Shown here piece by piece: positions 44,181-54,890 of a DNA stretch of 64,000 nucleotides. The notes beneath the pieces were generated by a model. The model saw only the letters and a program-made list of their open reading frames with translations, had not been told where the DNA came from and ran no database searches. Within the stretch, counting starts at the first letter, position 1; each line of letters begins with the position of its first letter. Origin of the DNA: Afipia sp. (GTDB taxonomy: Bacteria > Pseudomonadota > Alphaproteobacteria > Rhizobiales > Xanthobacteraceae); the NCBI GenBank assembly GCA_024707075.1, contig JANQAK010000003.1, forward strand, positions 186,001 to 250,000. Direction: 5' to 3'. The position numbers and the translations under genes are program-made.

Positions 44181-45617
44181 TCACACACCCGTCTGCGTGA
44201 TGAACTTGGTGTTGAAATACGCTTCCATCGCCTCGGTGCCGCCTTCGGAACCGTAGCCGGAATCCTTGACGCCGCCGAACGGGGTTTCCGGCAGCGCGAG
44301 GCCGAAGCTGTTGATCGACACCATGCCGGCCTCGATCGCGGCGCCGATGTCGGTCGCGGTCTTGGTCGAACTGGTGAAGGCATAGGACGCAAGCCCGAAC
44401 GGCAGCCGGTTGGCTTCCTCAGCGGCATCGTCGAACTTTGCGAATGACGACACCAGAGCCAGCGGGCCGAACGGTTCCTCGCTCATGGCGCGCGCATTCT
44501 TCGGCACGTCGGTGACCACGGTCGGCTCGAAGAAATACCCCTTGTTGCCGATGCGGCTGCCGCCGGTCGCCACCTTGGCTCCCTTGCTCACGGCATCCTG
44601 CACCATTTCCTCAATGGCCGCGATGCGGCGCGGGTTGGCGAGCGATCCCATGCGGGAGTCCTTGTCGAGGCCGTTGCCGACCTTGATCGACTTGGTGTTG
44701 GCGACGAACTTCTCGATGAACTTGTCATAGACGCCTTCCTGCACAATGAAGCGCGTCGGCGAAATGCAGACTTGGCCCGCGTTGCGATACTTCGCGCCGG
44801 ACATGATCTTGGCCGCTGCGTCGATATCCGCATCGTTGAACACGATCACCGGCGCGTGGCCGCCCAGTTCCATGGTTGCGCGCTTCATATGCAGGCCCGC
44901 GAGCGCGGAAAGCTGCTTGCCGACGATAGTCGAGCCGGTGAAGGAAATCTTGCGGATCACCGGATGCGGAATGAGATACTCGGAAATCTCGGACGGCACG
45001 CCGTAGACAAGATTGACCACGCCGGCAGGAACGCCGGCATCCACGAAGGCGCGGATCAGTTCGGCGGGAGCAGCCGGGGTTTCTTCCGGCGCCTTGACGA
45101 TGATCGAGCAGCCGGAGGCCAGCGCAGCGGACAGCTTGCGTACCACCTGATTGATCGGAAAATTCCACGGCGTAAATGCCGCGACCGGCCCGACCGGCTC
45201 CTTGATGGCGAGCTGATAAATGCCCGGCCCGCGCGCCGGAATGACACGGCCATAGGCGCGCTTACCCTCTTCCGCAAACCACTCGATGATATCGGCGGAC
45301 GCCATTGTCTCAAGCGTGGCTTCGGCCAGCGTCTTGCCCTGCTCCATTGTCATCAGCGGTGCGATGGCGTCGGCGCGTTCGCGCATCAGCGCCGCCGCCT
45401 TGCGCATCACCTTGGCGCGCTCGAACGGGGCGATCGCGCGCCAGACCCTGAAACCCTTGTCCGCAGCAGCCAGTGCTTCGTCGAGATCCGATTTGTCGGC
45501 GTGCGCAACGGTGCCGATGGTCTCCTCGGTCGCAGGATTGAGCACCGCAATGGTCCGGCCTGAATGGCTCGCACGCCACTTGCCGTCGATGTGAAGGTTT
45601 ACATTCGGATACGTCAT
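44181..45617 (-). CDS. gabD: NAD(P)-dependent succinate-semialdehyde dehydrogenase
   Basis: This 478-residue aldehyde dehydrogenase has [21 protein letters not shown], catalytic Glu in MELGGHAP, catalytic Cys in [12 protein letters not shown] and EEPFGPLA. The pattern, especially the short SSADH-like N-terminus and GYGSEGG near the end, matches GabD, which oxidizes succinate semialdehyde to succinate in GABA breakdown. AGGAG precedes the ATG. No gabT is adjacent, so other aldehydes are possible. Confidence 0.88.
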   Translation of the reverse strand: MTYPNVNLHIDGKWRASHSGRTIAVLNPATEETIGTVAHADKSDLDEALAAADKGFRVWRAIAPFERAKVMRKAAALMRERADAIAPLMTMEQGKTLAEATLETMASADIIEWFAEEGKRAYGRVIPARGPGIYQLAIKEPVGPVAAFTPWNFPINQVVRKLSAALASGCSIIVKAPEETPAAPAELIRAFVDAGVPAGVVNLVYGVPSEISEYLIPHPVIRKISFTGSTIVGKQLSALAGLHMKRATMELGGHAPVIVFNDADIDAAAKIMSGAKYRNAGQVCISPTRFIVQEGVYDKFIEKFVANTKSIKVGNGLDKDSRMGSLANPRRIAAIEEMVQDAVSKGAKVATGGSRIGNKGYFFEPTVVTDVPKNARAMSEEPFGPLALVSSFAKFDDAAEEANRLPFGLASYAFTSSTKTATDIGAAIEAGMVSINSFGLALPETPFGGVKDSGYGSEGGTEAMEAYFNTKFITQTGV

Positions 45618-45739
45618 GTTTCGCTCCTGCGTTCTTTTTGATTTGTGATTGATCGGATGAATAGCCGTGTCCGGAGCGCGGTCAAGTCTTTCTGTCAAAA
45701 GACCAGCAGCTGGCTCATCGGGTGCGTTTCACGTTCGCG

Positions 45740-47116
45740 TCAGTGCGTGCTTGGCACCGCACCGAACTTGGCGATGGTGATGTCGCGCTTGGTCTCGTCG
45801 ACACGCACGGTCATGGCGTACCGGCCGTTCTCCATGTGCTTGTCCAGCACTTCCGCGTTGCGGTGCAGCCAACTGATCCCGGCGCCGTCGGACGCGTCGA
45901 TGAAGAGGTCGAGCGTCACCCGCGTCGCGGCGAGGCGATCCTCGATGGCGGCAAGCAGGGCGTCGATGCCCTCCCCGGTTTCTGCGGACACCGGAAAACA
46001 TGGCCGCTCTGGCGGGCGGCGCGCAGCGATGTTCGCAAGATTGGCGCGGCCCTCCGCGTCGAACCGGTCGATCTTGTTCCAGACCTCGATGATGCGGTGG
46101 CCTGTGTCCGGATCGATGCCAAGCTGCCGCAGCACATCTTCGACGTCGTGCTGCTGGGCTTCCGCATCCTCATGCGAAATATCGCGAACATGCAGGATGA
46201 CATCGGCCTCGATGACTTCCTCCAGCGTGGCACGGAATGCCGCGACCAGCATGGTCGGCAAGTCCGAGATAAACCCGACGGTATCCGACAGCATCGCCTT
46301 GCCGCCATGGGGCAGCGTCAGCGCGCGGAGTGTCGGATCGAGGGTCGCGAACAGCATGTCGGCGGCCTGGACGTCGGCGCGTGTCAGCCGGTTGAACAGT
46401 GTGGATTTGCCGGCATTGGTGTACCCCACCAGAGCGACGACGCGGTATGGCACCCGCTGGCGCCCTGCCCGGTGCAGCCGGCGCGTCGCCTGCACTTTCT
46501 TAAGTTCGGCCTCGATCTTGGCGATGCGGTCGCCGATCAACCGCCGGTCCGCTTCGATCTGGGTTTCGCCGGGACCGCCCATGAAGCCGAAGCCGCCGCG
46601 CTGGCGTTCGAGATGTGTCCACGACCGGACCAGACGGCTGCGCTGATAATTCAGATGCGCGAGTTCGACCTGCAAGGTGCCTTCGCGAGTCTTCGCGCGG
46701 CGGCCGAAGATTTCCAGAATGAGCCCGGTGCGGTCGAGCACCTTGGCGTTCCATTCCTTTTCGAGATTGCGCTGCTGGACCGGCGACAGCGCGCAATCCA
46801 TCACAACCAGATCGACATCGTTGGCCTTGATGAGGCCAAGCATTTCCTCGACCTTGCCCTTGCCGAGGTAAGTTGCGGGTCGGATCTCGCTCAGCGGGGC
46901 GACGATCGCCTGGGCCACGGTGAGATCGATGGCACGCGCAAGGCCCGCAGCTTCTTCAAGCCGCGCGTCAGGATTGCGAACGCCATTATTCCCCGTCGGC
47001 GCGTCGGGATCACCCCGTCGCACGCGTTTGTAAGGGCCGATGACCAGCACCCGCCCTGTGTCGCCCCGTGCCGGCCTTGGACGGTCGGCACCCCCGTCGA
47101 AGTTTCGGGGTTCCAA
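45740..47116 (-). CDS. hflX: ribosome-associated GTPase HflX
   Basis: This 458-residue protein has an HflX N-terminal domain (ATYLGKGKVEEMLGLI, DCALSPVQQRNLEKEW), a coiled coil with GFGFMGGPGETQIEADRR, then a GTPase domain with GYTNAGKSTLFN, DTVGFISDLP and NKID. HflX splits stalled 70S ribosomes. It starts with TTG 12 bases after the hfq stop. The start is uncertain, since the first 40 residues are variable. The hfq-hflX order is widely conserved. Confidence 0.92.
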   Translation of the reverse strand: MEPRNFDGGADRPRPARGDTGRVLVIGPYKRVRRGDPDAPTGNNGVRNPDARLEEAAGLARAIDLTVAQAIVAPLSEIRPATYLGKGKVEEMLGLIKANDVDLVVMDCALSPVQQRNLEKEWNAKVLDRTGLILEIFGRRAKTREGTLQVELAHLNYQRSRLVRSWTHLERQRGGFGFMGGPGETQIEADRRLIGDRIAKIEAELKKVQATRRLHRAGRQRVPYRVVALVGYTNAGKSTLFNRLTRADVQAADMLFATLDPTLRALTLPHGGKAMLSDTVGFISDLPTMLVAAFRATLEEVIEADVILHVRDISHEDAEAQQHDVEDVLRQLGIDPDTGHRIIEVWNKIDRFDAEGRANLANIAARRPPERPCFPVSAETGEGIDALLAAIEDRLAATRVTLDLFIDASDGAGISWLHRNAEVLDKHMENGRYAMTVRVDETKRDITIAKFGAVPSTH

Positions 47117-47128
47117 ACTAGTTCAATC

Positions 47129-47377
47129 TCAAGCTGGCGCGTCCTCGCCGCCTTCGAACAACTGGATCGGAGCGCCCGGCATGATGGTCGAGATCGCGTG
47201 CTTGTAGACAAGCTGCGAATGACCGTCGCGCCGGAGCAGCAGGCAGAAATTGTCAAACCAGGTGACAATGCCCTGCAACTTCACTCCATTGACCAGAAAG
47301 ATCGTCAGAGGCGTTTTGGTTTTGCGAACGTGATTGAGAAAAGTATCTTGTAGATTCTGTGCGCGGTCTGCCGCCAT
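47129..47377 (-). CDS. hfq: RNA chaperone Hfq
   Basis: This 82-residue Sm-like protein has the hallmark [38 protein letters not shown] and the Sm2 motif [12 protein letters not shown]. Hfq hexamers pair small RNAs with mRNAs. In this bacterial group it sits between the ntr genes and hflX and also influences nitrogen fixation genes. It is preceded by about 170 bases that probably carry its own promoter. Confidence 0.97.
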   Translation of the reverse strand: MAADRAQNLQDTFLNHVRKTKTPLTIFLVNGVKLQGIVTWFDNFCLLLRRDGHSQLVYKHAISTIMPGAPIQLFEGGEDAPA

Positions 47378-47547
47378 TTTCTTATCCCGCAGTCTTGTTT
47401 TTGGGCCAAGCCTGCCCTCTGCGGGGCGTGGTCTGGCTGCCGGCGTCCCTGAGATCCCCCTCCGGGTGCTGCACCGCGATTAAAGGACAGGCCCGAATGT
47501 TAGGCAAGACCGGTTGCGCCGGACGGGCCGCCAAACGGCGGCAAAAC

Positions 47548-48405
47548 TTAGGAAAAATCCGAAAAACGGTGAAATTCTTCACGCAAACGCATGGAAATGG
47601 CTCCGGGCTTGCCATTGCCGATGGGATGGCCATCAATCCGGACCACGGGCATGACGATCTGGCTGGACGCCGTCACGAACGCCTCGGCGGCCTCGTAAGC
47701 CTCCTCCGGCGTGAAGGGACGTTCCTCGAATGTGATCTGGAGCGCGGACATCACGTTGGTCAGCACCGCGCGGGTGACGCCCGCGAGGATGCCGCTCTCG
47801 GCCGATCGCGTGACGACCTTGCCGTCCTTGGTGATGATCCAGGCATTGCTTGAAGCACCTTCCGTGACGTGGCCTTCACCATCGACGAACCATGCCTCGT
47901 AGGCGTCGTTCTCGCGCGCCTGCTGCTTCGCCAGCACGTTCGGCAACAGCGATACCGATTTGATGTCGACGCGCGGCCAGCGGTTTTCGGGAATGGTGAT
48001 GACGCCGATGCCGCGCGCGGCGGTCTCCTGATTTTTCCGGAAATTGAGGCCGCGTGCCGTTACCACGATTGCGGGCTTCACAGGTTTGACCGGGAACGCA
48101 TGGTCGCGCCGCGCCACGCCGCGCGTCACTTGCAGATAGACGATGCCGTAAGTGACGCGATTGCGCCGCACCGTTTCGTGGATCACGATCTCCAGCGCCG
48201 ACAGCGGCATCGGCATGTCGATGCGCAACTCGCGCAAGGAACGTTGTAGCCGCGTCATATGGCGCGGCAAATCGACGACCTTGCCGTCCCGAATCTCGCA
48301 GACCTCATAGACGCCATCGGAAAACTGATAGCCGCGGTCCTCGATATTGACGCTGGCGTCCCGCATGTCGCGGTACTGGCCGTTCACATAGGCAATGCGG
48401 GACAT
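47548..48405 (-). CDS. dat: D-amino-acid aminotransferase (branched-chain-type fold IV)
   Basis: This 285-residue PLP enzyme has YVNGQYRDMRDASVNIEDRGYQFSDGVYEV, the PLP lysine in DIKSVSLLPNVLAKQ, TEGASSNAW and SGILAGVTR. These fit class IV D-alanine aminotransferases. It interconverts D-amino acids and alpha-keto acids. It starts four bases after the ntrX stop, in the conserved ntrX-dat-hfq order. Overlap in sequence with IlvE-type enzymes leaves some doubt on stereospecificity. Confidence 0.88.
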   Translation of the reverse strand: MSRIAYVNGQYRDMRDASVNIEDRGYQFSDGVYEVCEIRDGKVVDLPRHMTRLQRSLRELRIDMPMPLSALEIVIHETVRRNRVTYGIVYLQVTRGVARRDHAFPVKPVKPAIVVTARGLNFRKNQETAARGIGVITIPENRWPRVDIKSVSLLPNVLAKQQARENDAYEAWFVDGEGHVTEGASSNAWIITKDGKVVTRSAESGILAGVTRAVLTNVMSALQITFEERPFTPEEAYEAAEAFVTASSQIVMPVVRIDGHPIGNGKPGAISMRLREEFHRFSDFS

Positions 48406-48409
48406 CTAA

Positions 48410-49780
48410 CTACCCTACACCCAGCGCCTTGAGCTTGCGATGCAGCGCCGAGCGCTCCATGCCGACGAACTCCGCCGTGCGGGAAATGTTGCCGGAGAAG
48501 CGGCTGATCTGCGCTATCAGATAATCGCGCTCAAACACCTCGCGCGCCTCGCGCAGCGGCAGTCCCATGATGTGTTCGCCGTTATTGCCGGTCGGCATGG
48601 CAGGAATCATCGAGCCGACATCCTGCGGCAGCATGTCCGCAGTGATCGCCGCATCCGGATCGCCGCCGGCCAGAATCATCACGCGCTCGACATTGTTGCG
48701 AAGCTGCCGGACGTTGCCCGGCCAGACGTGAGATTGCAGCACAGCCATGGCATCTTCGCCGATCCGCCGTTTCGGCAGACCCGTTGCTGAAGAAATCTGA
48801 TCCATAAAATACTCAACCAGGTCGGGAATGTCCTCGCGTCGTTCCGACAAGGGTGGGACGCGGATCGGAACGACCGACAGGCGATGATAGAGGTCTTCGC
48901 GGAATTTGCCCTCCGCGATCTCGGCTTCCAGATTGCGCGCCGTCGATGACACGATGCGGACGTCCACGCTAACCTTGGTGGTGCCGCCTGCCCGCTGGAA
49001 GGTCTGATCGACCAGCACGCGCAAAATCCTGTTCTGAGTTTCGCGCGGCATGTCGGCGATCTCGTCGATGAACAGCGTGCCGCCATGCGCCTCCTCCAGC
49101 GCACCCGGCTTGCGGCCGGTCTCGCCGTCGGACAATTCGACGCCAAACAGTTCGACCTCCATCCGCTCCGGCGTGATCGCCGCGGCGTTGATGACGACAA
49201 ACGGACCGTCGGCGCGACTCGACATCGCATGCAGCGTGCGCGCGGCAAGCTCCTTGCCGCCGCCCGACGGGCCGACGATCATGATGCGGCTGTTGGCCTT
49301 GGCGGCGCGATCGATGGTCTGGCGCAACTGGTTCATGCAGGGTGAACGGCCCACCAGCGTGCCGGACGATGGCGCATGCTGCTTGAGTTCGCGAACCTCG
49401 CGCTTGAGGCGCGACGTTTCCAGCGCGCGGTTTGCCACCAGGATCAGGCGATCAGCCTTGAACGGCTTCTCGATGAAGTCATAGGCGCCGCGCTTGATCG
49501 CTGCGACCGCGGTTTCGATGTTGCCGTGGCCCGAGATCATCACCACGGGGACTTCAGGATGTTCGCGCTTGATCTGTTCGAGCAGTTGCAGTCCGTCCAG
49601 CTTGCTGCCTTGCAGCCAGATATCGAGGAAAATCAGGTTCGGCCGCCGGCCGGAAATTTCCGCCAGTGCGGTGTCGCTGTCACGCGCCGTGCGCGTCTTG
49701 AATCCCTCATCGTCGAGAATGCCTGCCACGAGGTCCCGAATGTCAGCTTCGTCATCGACGATCAAAATATCATTCGCCAT
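48410..49780 (-). CDS. ntrX: nitrogen assimilation response regulator NtrX
   Basis: This 456-residue protein has a receiver with phospho-acceptor Asp53 (LIFLDIW) and an AAA+ domain with GPSGGGKEL in place of the usual GESGTGKE. The sigma54-contact loop GAFTGA is missing, with ELSDGETGRKPG at that place. A Fis-type HTH ends the protein (NISRTAEFVGMERSALHRKLKALG). The lost loop suggests it acts with a non-sigma54 polymerase, as reported for other alphaproteobacterial NtrX proteins. It is the partner of NtrY, encoded just upstream, and governs nitrogen and redox responses. Confidence 0.93.
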   Translation of the reverse strand: MANDILIVDDEADIRDLVAGILDDEGFKTRTARDSDTALAEISGRRPNLIFLDIWLQGSKLDGLQLLEQIKREHPEVPVVMISGHGNIETAVAAIKRGAYDFIEKPFKADRLILVANRALETSRLKREVRELKQHAPSSGTLVGRSPCMNQLRQTIDRAAKANSRIMIVGPSGGGKELAARTLHAMSSRADGPFVVINAAAITPERMEVELFGVELSDGETGRKPGALEEAHGGTLFIDEIADMPRETQNRILRVLVDQTFQRAGGTTKVSVDVRIVSSTARNLEAEIAEGKFREDLYHRLSVVPIRVPPLSERREDIPDLVEYFMDQISSATGLPKRRIGEDAMAVLQSHVWPGNVRQLRNNVERVMILAGGDPDAAITADMLPQDVGSMIPAMPTGNNGEHIMGLPLREAREVFERDYLIAQISRFSGNISRTAEFVGMERSALHRKLKALGVG

Positions 49781-49797
49781 GAATCATGCCCGCTCTG

Positions 49798-52065
49798 TCA
49801 GTTGCCGGTTACGGCTTCTATTTCTGTTTTTGGCTCTTCGGTCGCAGCGTCTTTCGCCTGCCCCGAAATGGAGAATCTCATTCGCACCCAAGCGCCCCGT
49901 GCGCCGGGGCGCAGGGTGGATGCGTCGTTCAGTTCGATGCGTCCGCCGTGATCCTCCAGAACGCGGCCGACGATTGCGAGGCCGAGGCCGGTGCCCTTCT
50001 CGCGGGTGGTGACGTAAGGCTCAAGCAGCCGCGCACGGCTTTCTTTGGGCAGACCGATTCCGTTATCCACAACATCGATCACGATATCGTCGTTTTCGAG
50101 CGCTGCGATGACATCGATGTGCCCGCGCTCGATCTCCCCGGGAGGGACCGCGGCGATGGCTTCCGTCGCGTTCTTGATGATGTTCGTCAGTCCCTGCGAG
50201 ATCAGCCGCCGGTCGAACTTCGCCTGCATCGGCTCCTGCTTGATGTCGACTTTAATGTCGATGTCCGGATAGCCGACCCTCATCAGGAATACCGTTTGAC
50301 GAACCGTGTCCGCGACGTCCTCGCCCTCAATGACGGGTTTCGGCATCCGCGCGAATTTCGAAAATTCGTCCACCATCCTGCGGATGTCGTCGACCTGCCG
50401 GATGATTGTGTCCGTGCACTGATCGAAGATGGGCCGGTCTTCCGTGATGACCTTGCCGAATTTGCGACGGATGCGTTCGGCGGATAACTGGATCGGCGTC
50501 AGCGGGTTCTTGATCTCGTGCGCGATGCGGCGGGCGACGTCCGCCCATGCCGATGTGCGCTGCGCCGTCACCAGTTCGGTGATGTCATCGAGCGTGATGA
50601 TATAGCTCTCGTTGGATTGTCCGGTCTGCTCGGAGCTGACGCGCACCGAAAGATTGCGTGAAACGTTGTCGCGGCTGACATCGATCTGGCCCTGCAACAG
50701 CCGCTGCGCGCTGCTGCGCGCCGTCGCCATTAGCTCGTCGAGCTCCGGGACAATCTCGGATAATGGCTTGCCCATCACTTCCGATTCCGAATGCCCGATC
50801 AGTTTTTCCGCCGAGCGATTGAGAACGGCGATCTTGCCGTCGCCGTCGACGCCTATGATGCCGGCACTGGCGGATGAGAGAACCGCTTCGATGAACCGGC
50901 GGCGGCTGTCGATCAGGCCGCTCGCATTGACAAGATCGTCGCGCTGCGTCCGCAGCTCTTGCGTCATCTTGTTGAATGTCTCGCCGAGATTGGCGAGGTC
51001 GCCCTCGGATTTGATCACAGGCACCTGGACATGAAGGTCGCCGGTGGAGACGAGGTTAGCCGCGCCCATCAGCCGCCGGATCGGCGCCACCAGCCAGTTG
51101 GCGAAATTCAGCCCGATCAGCACCGACGACATCAGCACCGTCAGCGCGATCACCGTGAACATCAGCGCAAACGCGACCTGAATTCCCAGCCGGCGCGATT
51201 CAAGCTCGGCGTATTCCTTGACGCTGTCCTGTGTCTGGCGGAGCTGGGCGACCACGCGCGGGTCGAGCAGCCGCGCGACGTAAAGAAAGGTATTGTCGAA
51301 AGCGCGCAGACGAATAACGGCGGCAACGTAATTCTGTTCGATGAAAACGCCGATCTGCGGCTCGTCCTCGGTCACATTGCGGAGGAAATCCCCTGCCGGG
51401 GTCTGAAAATCCTGCCGGATGCCGGTGGCTGCCGTCTCAAGGATGTTGCGGTCCTTGTCGATGATCATCGCCCCCGGAAGATTGCGGGACGCAGCGCTCG
51501 ACGTGAGGACATTGCGGAATGTCTGGCGGTCCTGATCGAACAGCGGCCGCGCCCGGGCAATGTCGTTCGACATGCCGATGATGTCGCCCCGGATAAGCTG
51601 TGCGTGCTCGTAGACGTAGGCATTGGCCACGATCAGTGAATTCTCGATCACGGCCCGCGTGCGGACCGAGAACAACCGGTCGAGACCGCGATCGATGGTG
51701 ACGTTGGCGACGATTGACACCAGCACCGCCGGCAACACCGCGATCACCGAGAACAGGCTGACGATCTGGACGTGCAGCCGGGCAGCGGCACGGCCGCGGC
51801 GGCGAGCCTGAACGACCTGCCACACTTCCCGGGCGATGATGCCCAGGAGCAGCAGGATGGTCGCGCCGTTGATCAGCAGGAAGGTAACGACGACCTGATG
51901 AGTGGGCGCGATCGGCGTCAACCCGGTCAGGACAACGAAGGTCAGGAAGGCAGATAGCAGCGCCAGACCGACCGCCAGCGGCGCGAACAACCTGCGCAGT
52001 GGCCGGCCGGAGGACTCGGCTGACGACGGATCGAAACTTTGGGCCGACGTCTCTGCTGTGGTCAT
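49798..52065 (-). CDS. ntrY: membrane sensor histidine kinase NtrY
   Basis: This 755-residue protein has about four N-terminal membrane helices with a periplasmic loop and a HAMP region after the last helix (ANLVSTGDLHVQVPV). A PAS domain follows (SASAGIIGVDGDGKIAVLN), then the H-box [23 protein letters not shown] and the catalytic domain with DNGIGLPKESR and KGTGLGLAIV. It senses an unknown signal related to nitrogen or redox state and phosphorylates NtrX, whose gene starts 17 bases downstream. Confidence 0.95.
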   Translation of the reverse strand: MTTAETSAQSFDPSSAESSGRPLRRLFAPLAVGLALLSAFLTFVVLTGLTPIAPTHQVVVTFLLINGATILLLLGIIAREVWQVVQARRRGRAAARLHVQIVSLFSVIAVLPAVLVSIVANVTIDRGLDRLFSVRTRAVIENSLIVANAYVYEHAQLIRGDIIGMSNDIARARPLFDQDRQTFRNVLTSSAASRNLPGAMIIDKDRNILETAATGIRQDFQTPAGDFLRNVTEDEPQIGVFIEQNYVAAVIRLRAFDNTFLYVARLLDPRVVAQLRQTQDSVKEYAELESRRLGIQVAFALMFTVIALTVLMSSVLIGLNFANWLVAPIRRLMGAANLVSTGDLHVQVPVIKSEGDLANLGETFNKMTQELRTQRDDLVNASGLIDSRRRFIEAVLSSASAGIIGVDGDGKIAVLNRSAEKLIGHSESEVMGKPLSEIVPELDELMATARSSAQRLLQGQIDVSRDNVSRNLSVRVSSEQTGQSNESYIITLDDITELVTAQRTSAWADVARRIAHEIKNPLTPIQLSAERIRRKFGKVITEDRPIFDQCTDTIIRQVDDIRRMVDEFSKFARMPKPVIEGEDVADTVRQTVFLMRVGYPDIDIKVDIKQEPMQAKFDRRLISQGLTNIIKNATEAIAAVPPGEIERGHIDVIAALENDDIVIDVVDNGIGLPKESRARLLEPYVTTREKGTGLGLAIVGRVLEDHGGRIELNDASTLRPGARGAWVRMRFSISGQAKDAATEEPKTEIEAVTGN

Positions 52066-52211
52066 TCTGGGATCGTGTCAGGCCACACTTGGTCCGGCGC
52101 ACGGCGGTTGCCGTACCCAGTGATGCATTCATACCACAATGTTGCTGAATTGCGACATTTCCTAGGCGCGCCCGCATGCGGGGCAACATCTCCCACGGGT
52201 TCTAGGTCCGA

Positions 52212-52235
52212 GGGATCGCCCGCAAGGGCGATCCC
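52212..52235 (-). terminator. hairpin between ntrC and ntrY
   Basis: GGGATCGCCC and GGGCGATCCC form a perfect 10-bp stem with a four-base loop, about 25 bases beyond the ntrC stop. There is no T-run. It may reduce read-through from ntrBC into ntrYX, allowing separate control. Confidence 0.55.
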
Positions 52236-52260
52236 GTCACCGGAATGCCACTACCCTCAC

Positions 52261-53703
52261 CTAGCCGCCGCTGCGATAGACCTGAATGTCGAGATCGCGG
52301 ATCTTCTTGCGGAGCGTATTCCTGTTCAGTCCGAGCAGGTCCGCCGCCCTGATCTGGTTCCCGCGATTGGCCGCAAGGGCCGCCGTCAGCAGCGGAACCT
52401 CGATCTCTTTCAGGATGCGATGGTAGAGACCAGGCGGTGGCAGCCCATTGGGGAAGCCTGCGAAATGCGATGCGAGATACATCTCCACCGCGCCGCCAAG
52501 ATTATCCACGCTTTGCGGCATGCTGCCGCCCGAAACCACGGCAGGTGGCGCCAGTTCGCCTTCGATGACCGATCCGGTGATGACGTCCTGCGGATAAAGA
52601 GCCGCCAGACGCCGCGCGAGATTTTCAAGTTCGCGCACGTTGCCGGGCCAGCGATGCTGCTTGAGCCGCTCGACCGCCTGCGCGTCGAGTTTCTTCGGCG
52701 GCAAGCCGTCTTTTTCCGCTAGCGCGAAGAAATGCCGAATCAGATCGGGCAGATCCTCGATGCGCTCGCGCAACGGCGGCAGACGCAGCGGCACGACGTT
52801 GAGACGGAAGAACAGGTCTTCGCGGAACAGGCCCTGCTGAATCAGGATGCGCAGATCCTTGTTGCTCGCGGCAACGATCCGCACATCGGTCTTGATCGGG
52901 GTACGGCCGCCGACTGTCGTGTACTCGCCCTGCTGCAAGACGCGCAGCAAGCGGGTCTGCGCCTCCATCGGCATGTCGCCGATTTCGTCCAGGAACAGCG
53001 TGCCGCCTTCGGCCTGCTCGAAGCGGCCGGTGGCCCGGGCATTCGCGCCGGTGAACGCGCCGCGCTCATGGCCGAACAACTCGGATTCGATCAGGTCGCG
53101 CGGGATCGCCGCCATGTTGACGGCGACGAACGGACCGTTGCGGCGTTTGCCGTAGTCGTGCAGCGCGCGCGCCACCAGTTCCTTGCCGGTGCCGGATTCG
53201 CCCGAGATCATCACGGTGAGATCGGTCTGCATCAGGCGCGCAAGCACGCGATAGATTTCCTGCATTGCCGGCGAACGGCCGACCAGCGGAATGGAATCGA
53301 ACTCGCCCTCGTCCTTCACGGCGGTGGGGCGCTCCTTCGGCTCTGACAAGGCGCGGCCGACGATGGCGATCAGTTCCTTGAGGTCGAACGGCTTCGGCAG
53401 ATATTCGTAGGCGCCACGTTCCGAAGCCCGGATCGCGGTCATGAACGTGTTCTGCGCGCTCATCACGATGACGGGCAGATTGGGGCGCATCTTCTTGATG
53501 CGCGGGAGCAGATCGAACGCGTTCTCGTCGGGCATTACGACGTCGGTGATGACCAGATCCCCCTCGCCCTGACTGACCCAGCGCCACAGCGTGGCTGCGT
53601 TTCCGGTCAGCCGGACCTCGTATCCGGCGCGTGACAGCGCCTGATTGAGCACCGTCCGGATGGCGGTGTCGTCGTCTGCGACAAGTATGCTACCTGCGGG
53701 CAT
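52261..53703 (-). CDS. ntrC: nitrogen regulation response regulator NtrC
   Basis: This 480-residue protein has a receiver with Asp54 (VITDVVMP), a sigma54-interaction AAA+ domain with GESGTGKE, an intact GAFTGA loop ([15 protein letters not shown]) and [14 protein letters not shown]-terminal Fis-type HTH follows ([26 protein letters not shown]). When phosphorylated by NtrB it activates sigma54 promoters for ammonium uptake and assimilation. It starts five bases after the ntrB stop. Confidence 0.97.
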   Translation of the reverse strand: MPAGSILVADDDTAIRTVLNQALSRAGYEVRLTGNAATLWRWVSQGEGDLVITDVVMPDENAFDLLPRIKKMRPNLPVIVMSAQNTFMTAIRASERGAYEYLPKPFDLKELIAIVGRALSEPKERPTAVKDEGEFDSIPLVGRSPAMQEIYRVLARLMQTDLTVMISGESGTGKELVARALHDYGKRRNGPFVAVNMAAIPRDLIESELFGHERGAFTGANARATGRFEQAEGGTLFLDEIGDMPMEAQTRLLRVLQQGEYTTVGGRTPIKTDVRIVAASNKDLRILIQQGLFREDLFFRLNVVPLRLPPLRERIEDLPDLIRHFFALAEKDGLPPKKLDAQAVERLKQHRWPGNVRELENLARRLAALYPQDVITGSVIEGELAPPAVVSGGSMPQSVDNLGGAVEMYLASHFAGFPNGLPPPGLYHRILKEIEVPLLTAALAANRGNQIRAADLLGLNRNTLRKKIRDLDIQVYRSGG

Positions 53704-53708
53704 TTTTG

Positions 53709-54890
53709 TTAGTCCTCATCTGCGGTCTGTGAGGCATGCGACGGCGTTCCCGGGCGCTCGTCGCTATTGCTGTGATTTTGATTTTTGGATGTGTTGAACA
53801 TCGGCAGCAACACGCGGAAGGTCGTTTTCCGCGGTTGCGATTCACATTCGATAATGCCGCCGTGATCGCCGACGATTTTTGCGACGAGAGCGAGGCCAAG
53901 CCCACTCCCAGTCGGCTTCGTCGTCACGAACGGATCGAAAAGATTGGCAAGAAGATCGTCCGGCACGCCGGGACCATTGTCCTTGACGCAAAATTCGAGC
54001 GGCAACGATACCCGCGATTTCTTGCCGGGCACCGACAGGCGCACGCCGGGCCGGAAGGCGGTCGTCAACTGAATCTCGCCATCGGTCCCGAGATCCGCGA
54101 CGGCTTCGGCTGCGTTCTTCACCAGATTGAGAAACACCTGTATCAGTTGATCCTGATTGGCCAGCACCGGCGGCAGCGAGGGATCGTATTCCTCGACGAA
54201 CTTGATATTGCGCGCGAAGCCGGACTGCGCGAGCCGCTTGACGTGATCGAACACGGAATGGATGTTCACCGGCCCGCGCGCCACGGGACGCTCGTCACCA
54301 AACACTTCCATGCGGTCGACGAGGGTGACGATGCGGTCGGCCTCATCGCAGATCAGACGCGTCAGCGTGCGGTCTTCCGGCGATGCGGCTTGCTCGAGCA
54401 ACTGCGCCGCGCCACGGATACCTGACAGCGGATTCTTGATTTCATGTGCAAGCATTGCGGCCAGCGCGATCACCGAACGCGCGGCGCTGCGATGGGTCAA
54501 CTGGCGGTCCATCTTGTCCGCGATGGTACGTTCCTGAAGCATTACCACGATATGCCCCGGTCGCTCGCTGAGCGGTGCGACATGGAGATCGACCTGACGA
54601 TCGCCACCGATGCGCGGCGTGCCGAGATCGACCTTGTATTCGTTCACCGCCGAACCGGTGCGGCGGACCTGATCGATTAGCGCGAGCAACGGGCTGCCGA
54701 ACGGCACCAGTTCGCGCAGCATCTGACGCTGCAAATGCGGGATCGAGGTTTCGAAGAAGGATTCCGCGGCGATATTCGCATCGACGATCTTGCCGTCCGG
54801 CGCAATCAGCATGACCGGATTCGGCAACGCATTCAGGATGGCATCGCTGCTTGCGAAATGCGGAAGGCGTTTTTCGGCGACATTGCTCAT
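53709..54890 (-). CDS. ntrB: nitrogen sensor histidine kinase/phosphatase NtrB
   Basis: This 393-residue soluble kinase has an N-terminal PAS domain ([20 protein letters not shown]), H-box [20 protein letters not shown], the N-box region [12 protein letters not shown]1 [11 protein letters not shown] and G2 GSGLGLALV. The PII protein controls its switch between kinase and phosphatase of NtrC. It overlaps dusB by four bases, giving the classic nifR3(dusB)-ntrB-ntrC operon of rhizobia and relatives. Confidence 0.96.
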   Translation of the reverse strand: MSNVAEKRLPHFASSDAILNALPNPVMLIAPDGKIVDANIAAESFFETSIPHLQRQMLRELVPFGSPLLALIDQVRRTGSAVNEYKVDLGTPRIGGDRQVDLHVAPLSERPGHIVVMLQERTIADKMDRQLTHRSAARSVIALAAMLAHEIKNPLSGIRGAAQLLEQAASPEDRTLTRLICDEADRIVTLVDRMEVFGDERPVARGPVNIHSVFDHVKRLAQSGFARNIKFVEEYDPSLPPVLANQDQLIQVFLNLVKNAAEAVADLGTDGEIQLTTAFRPGVRLSVPGKKSRVSLPLEFCVKDNGPGVPDDLLANLFDPFVTTKPTGSGLGLALVAKIVGDHGGIIECESQPRKTTFRVLLPMFNTSKNQNHSNSDERPGTPSHASQTADED

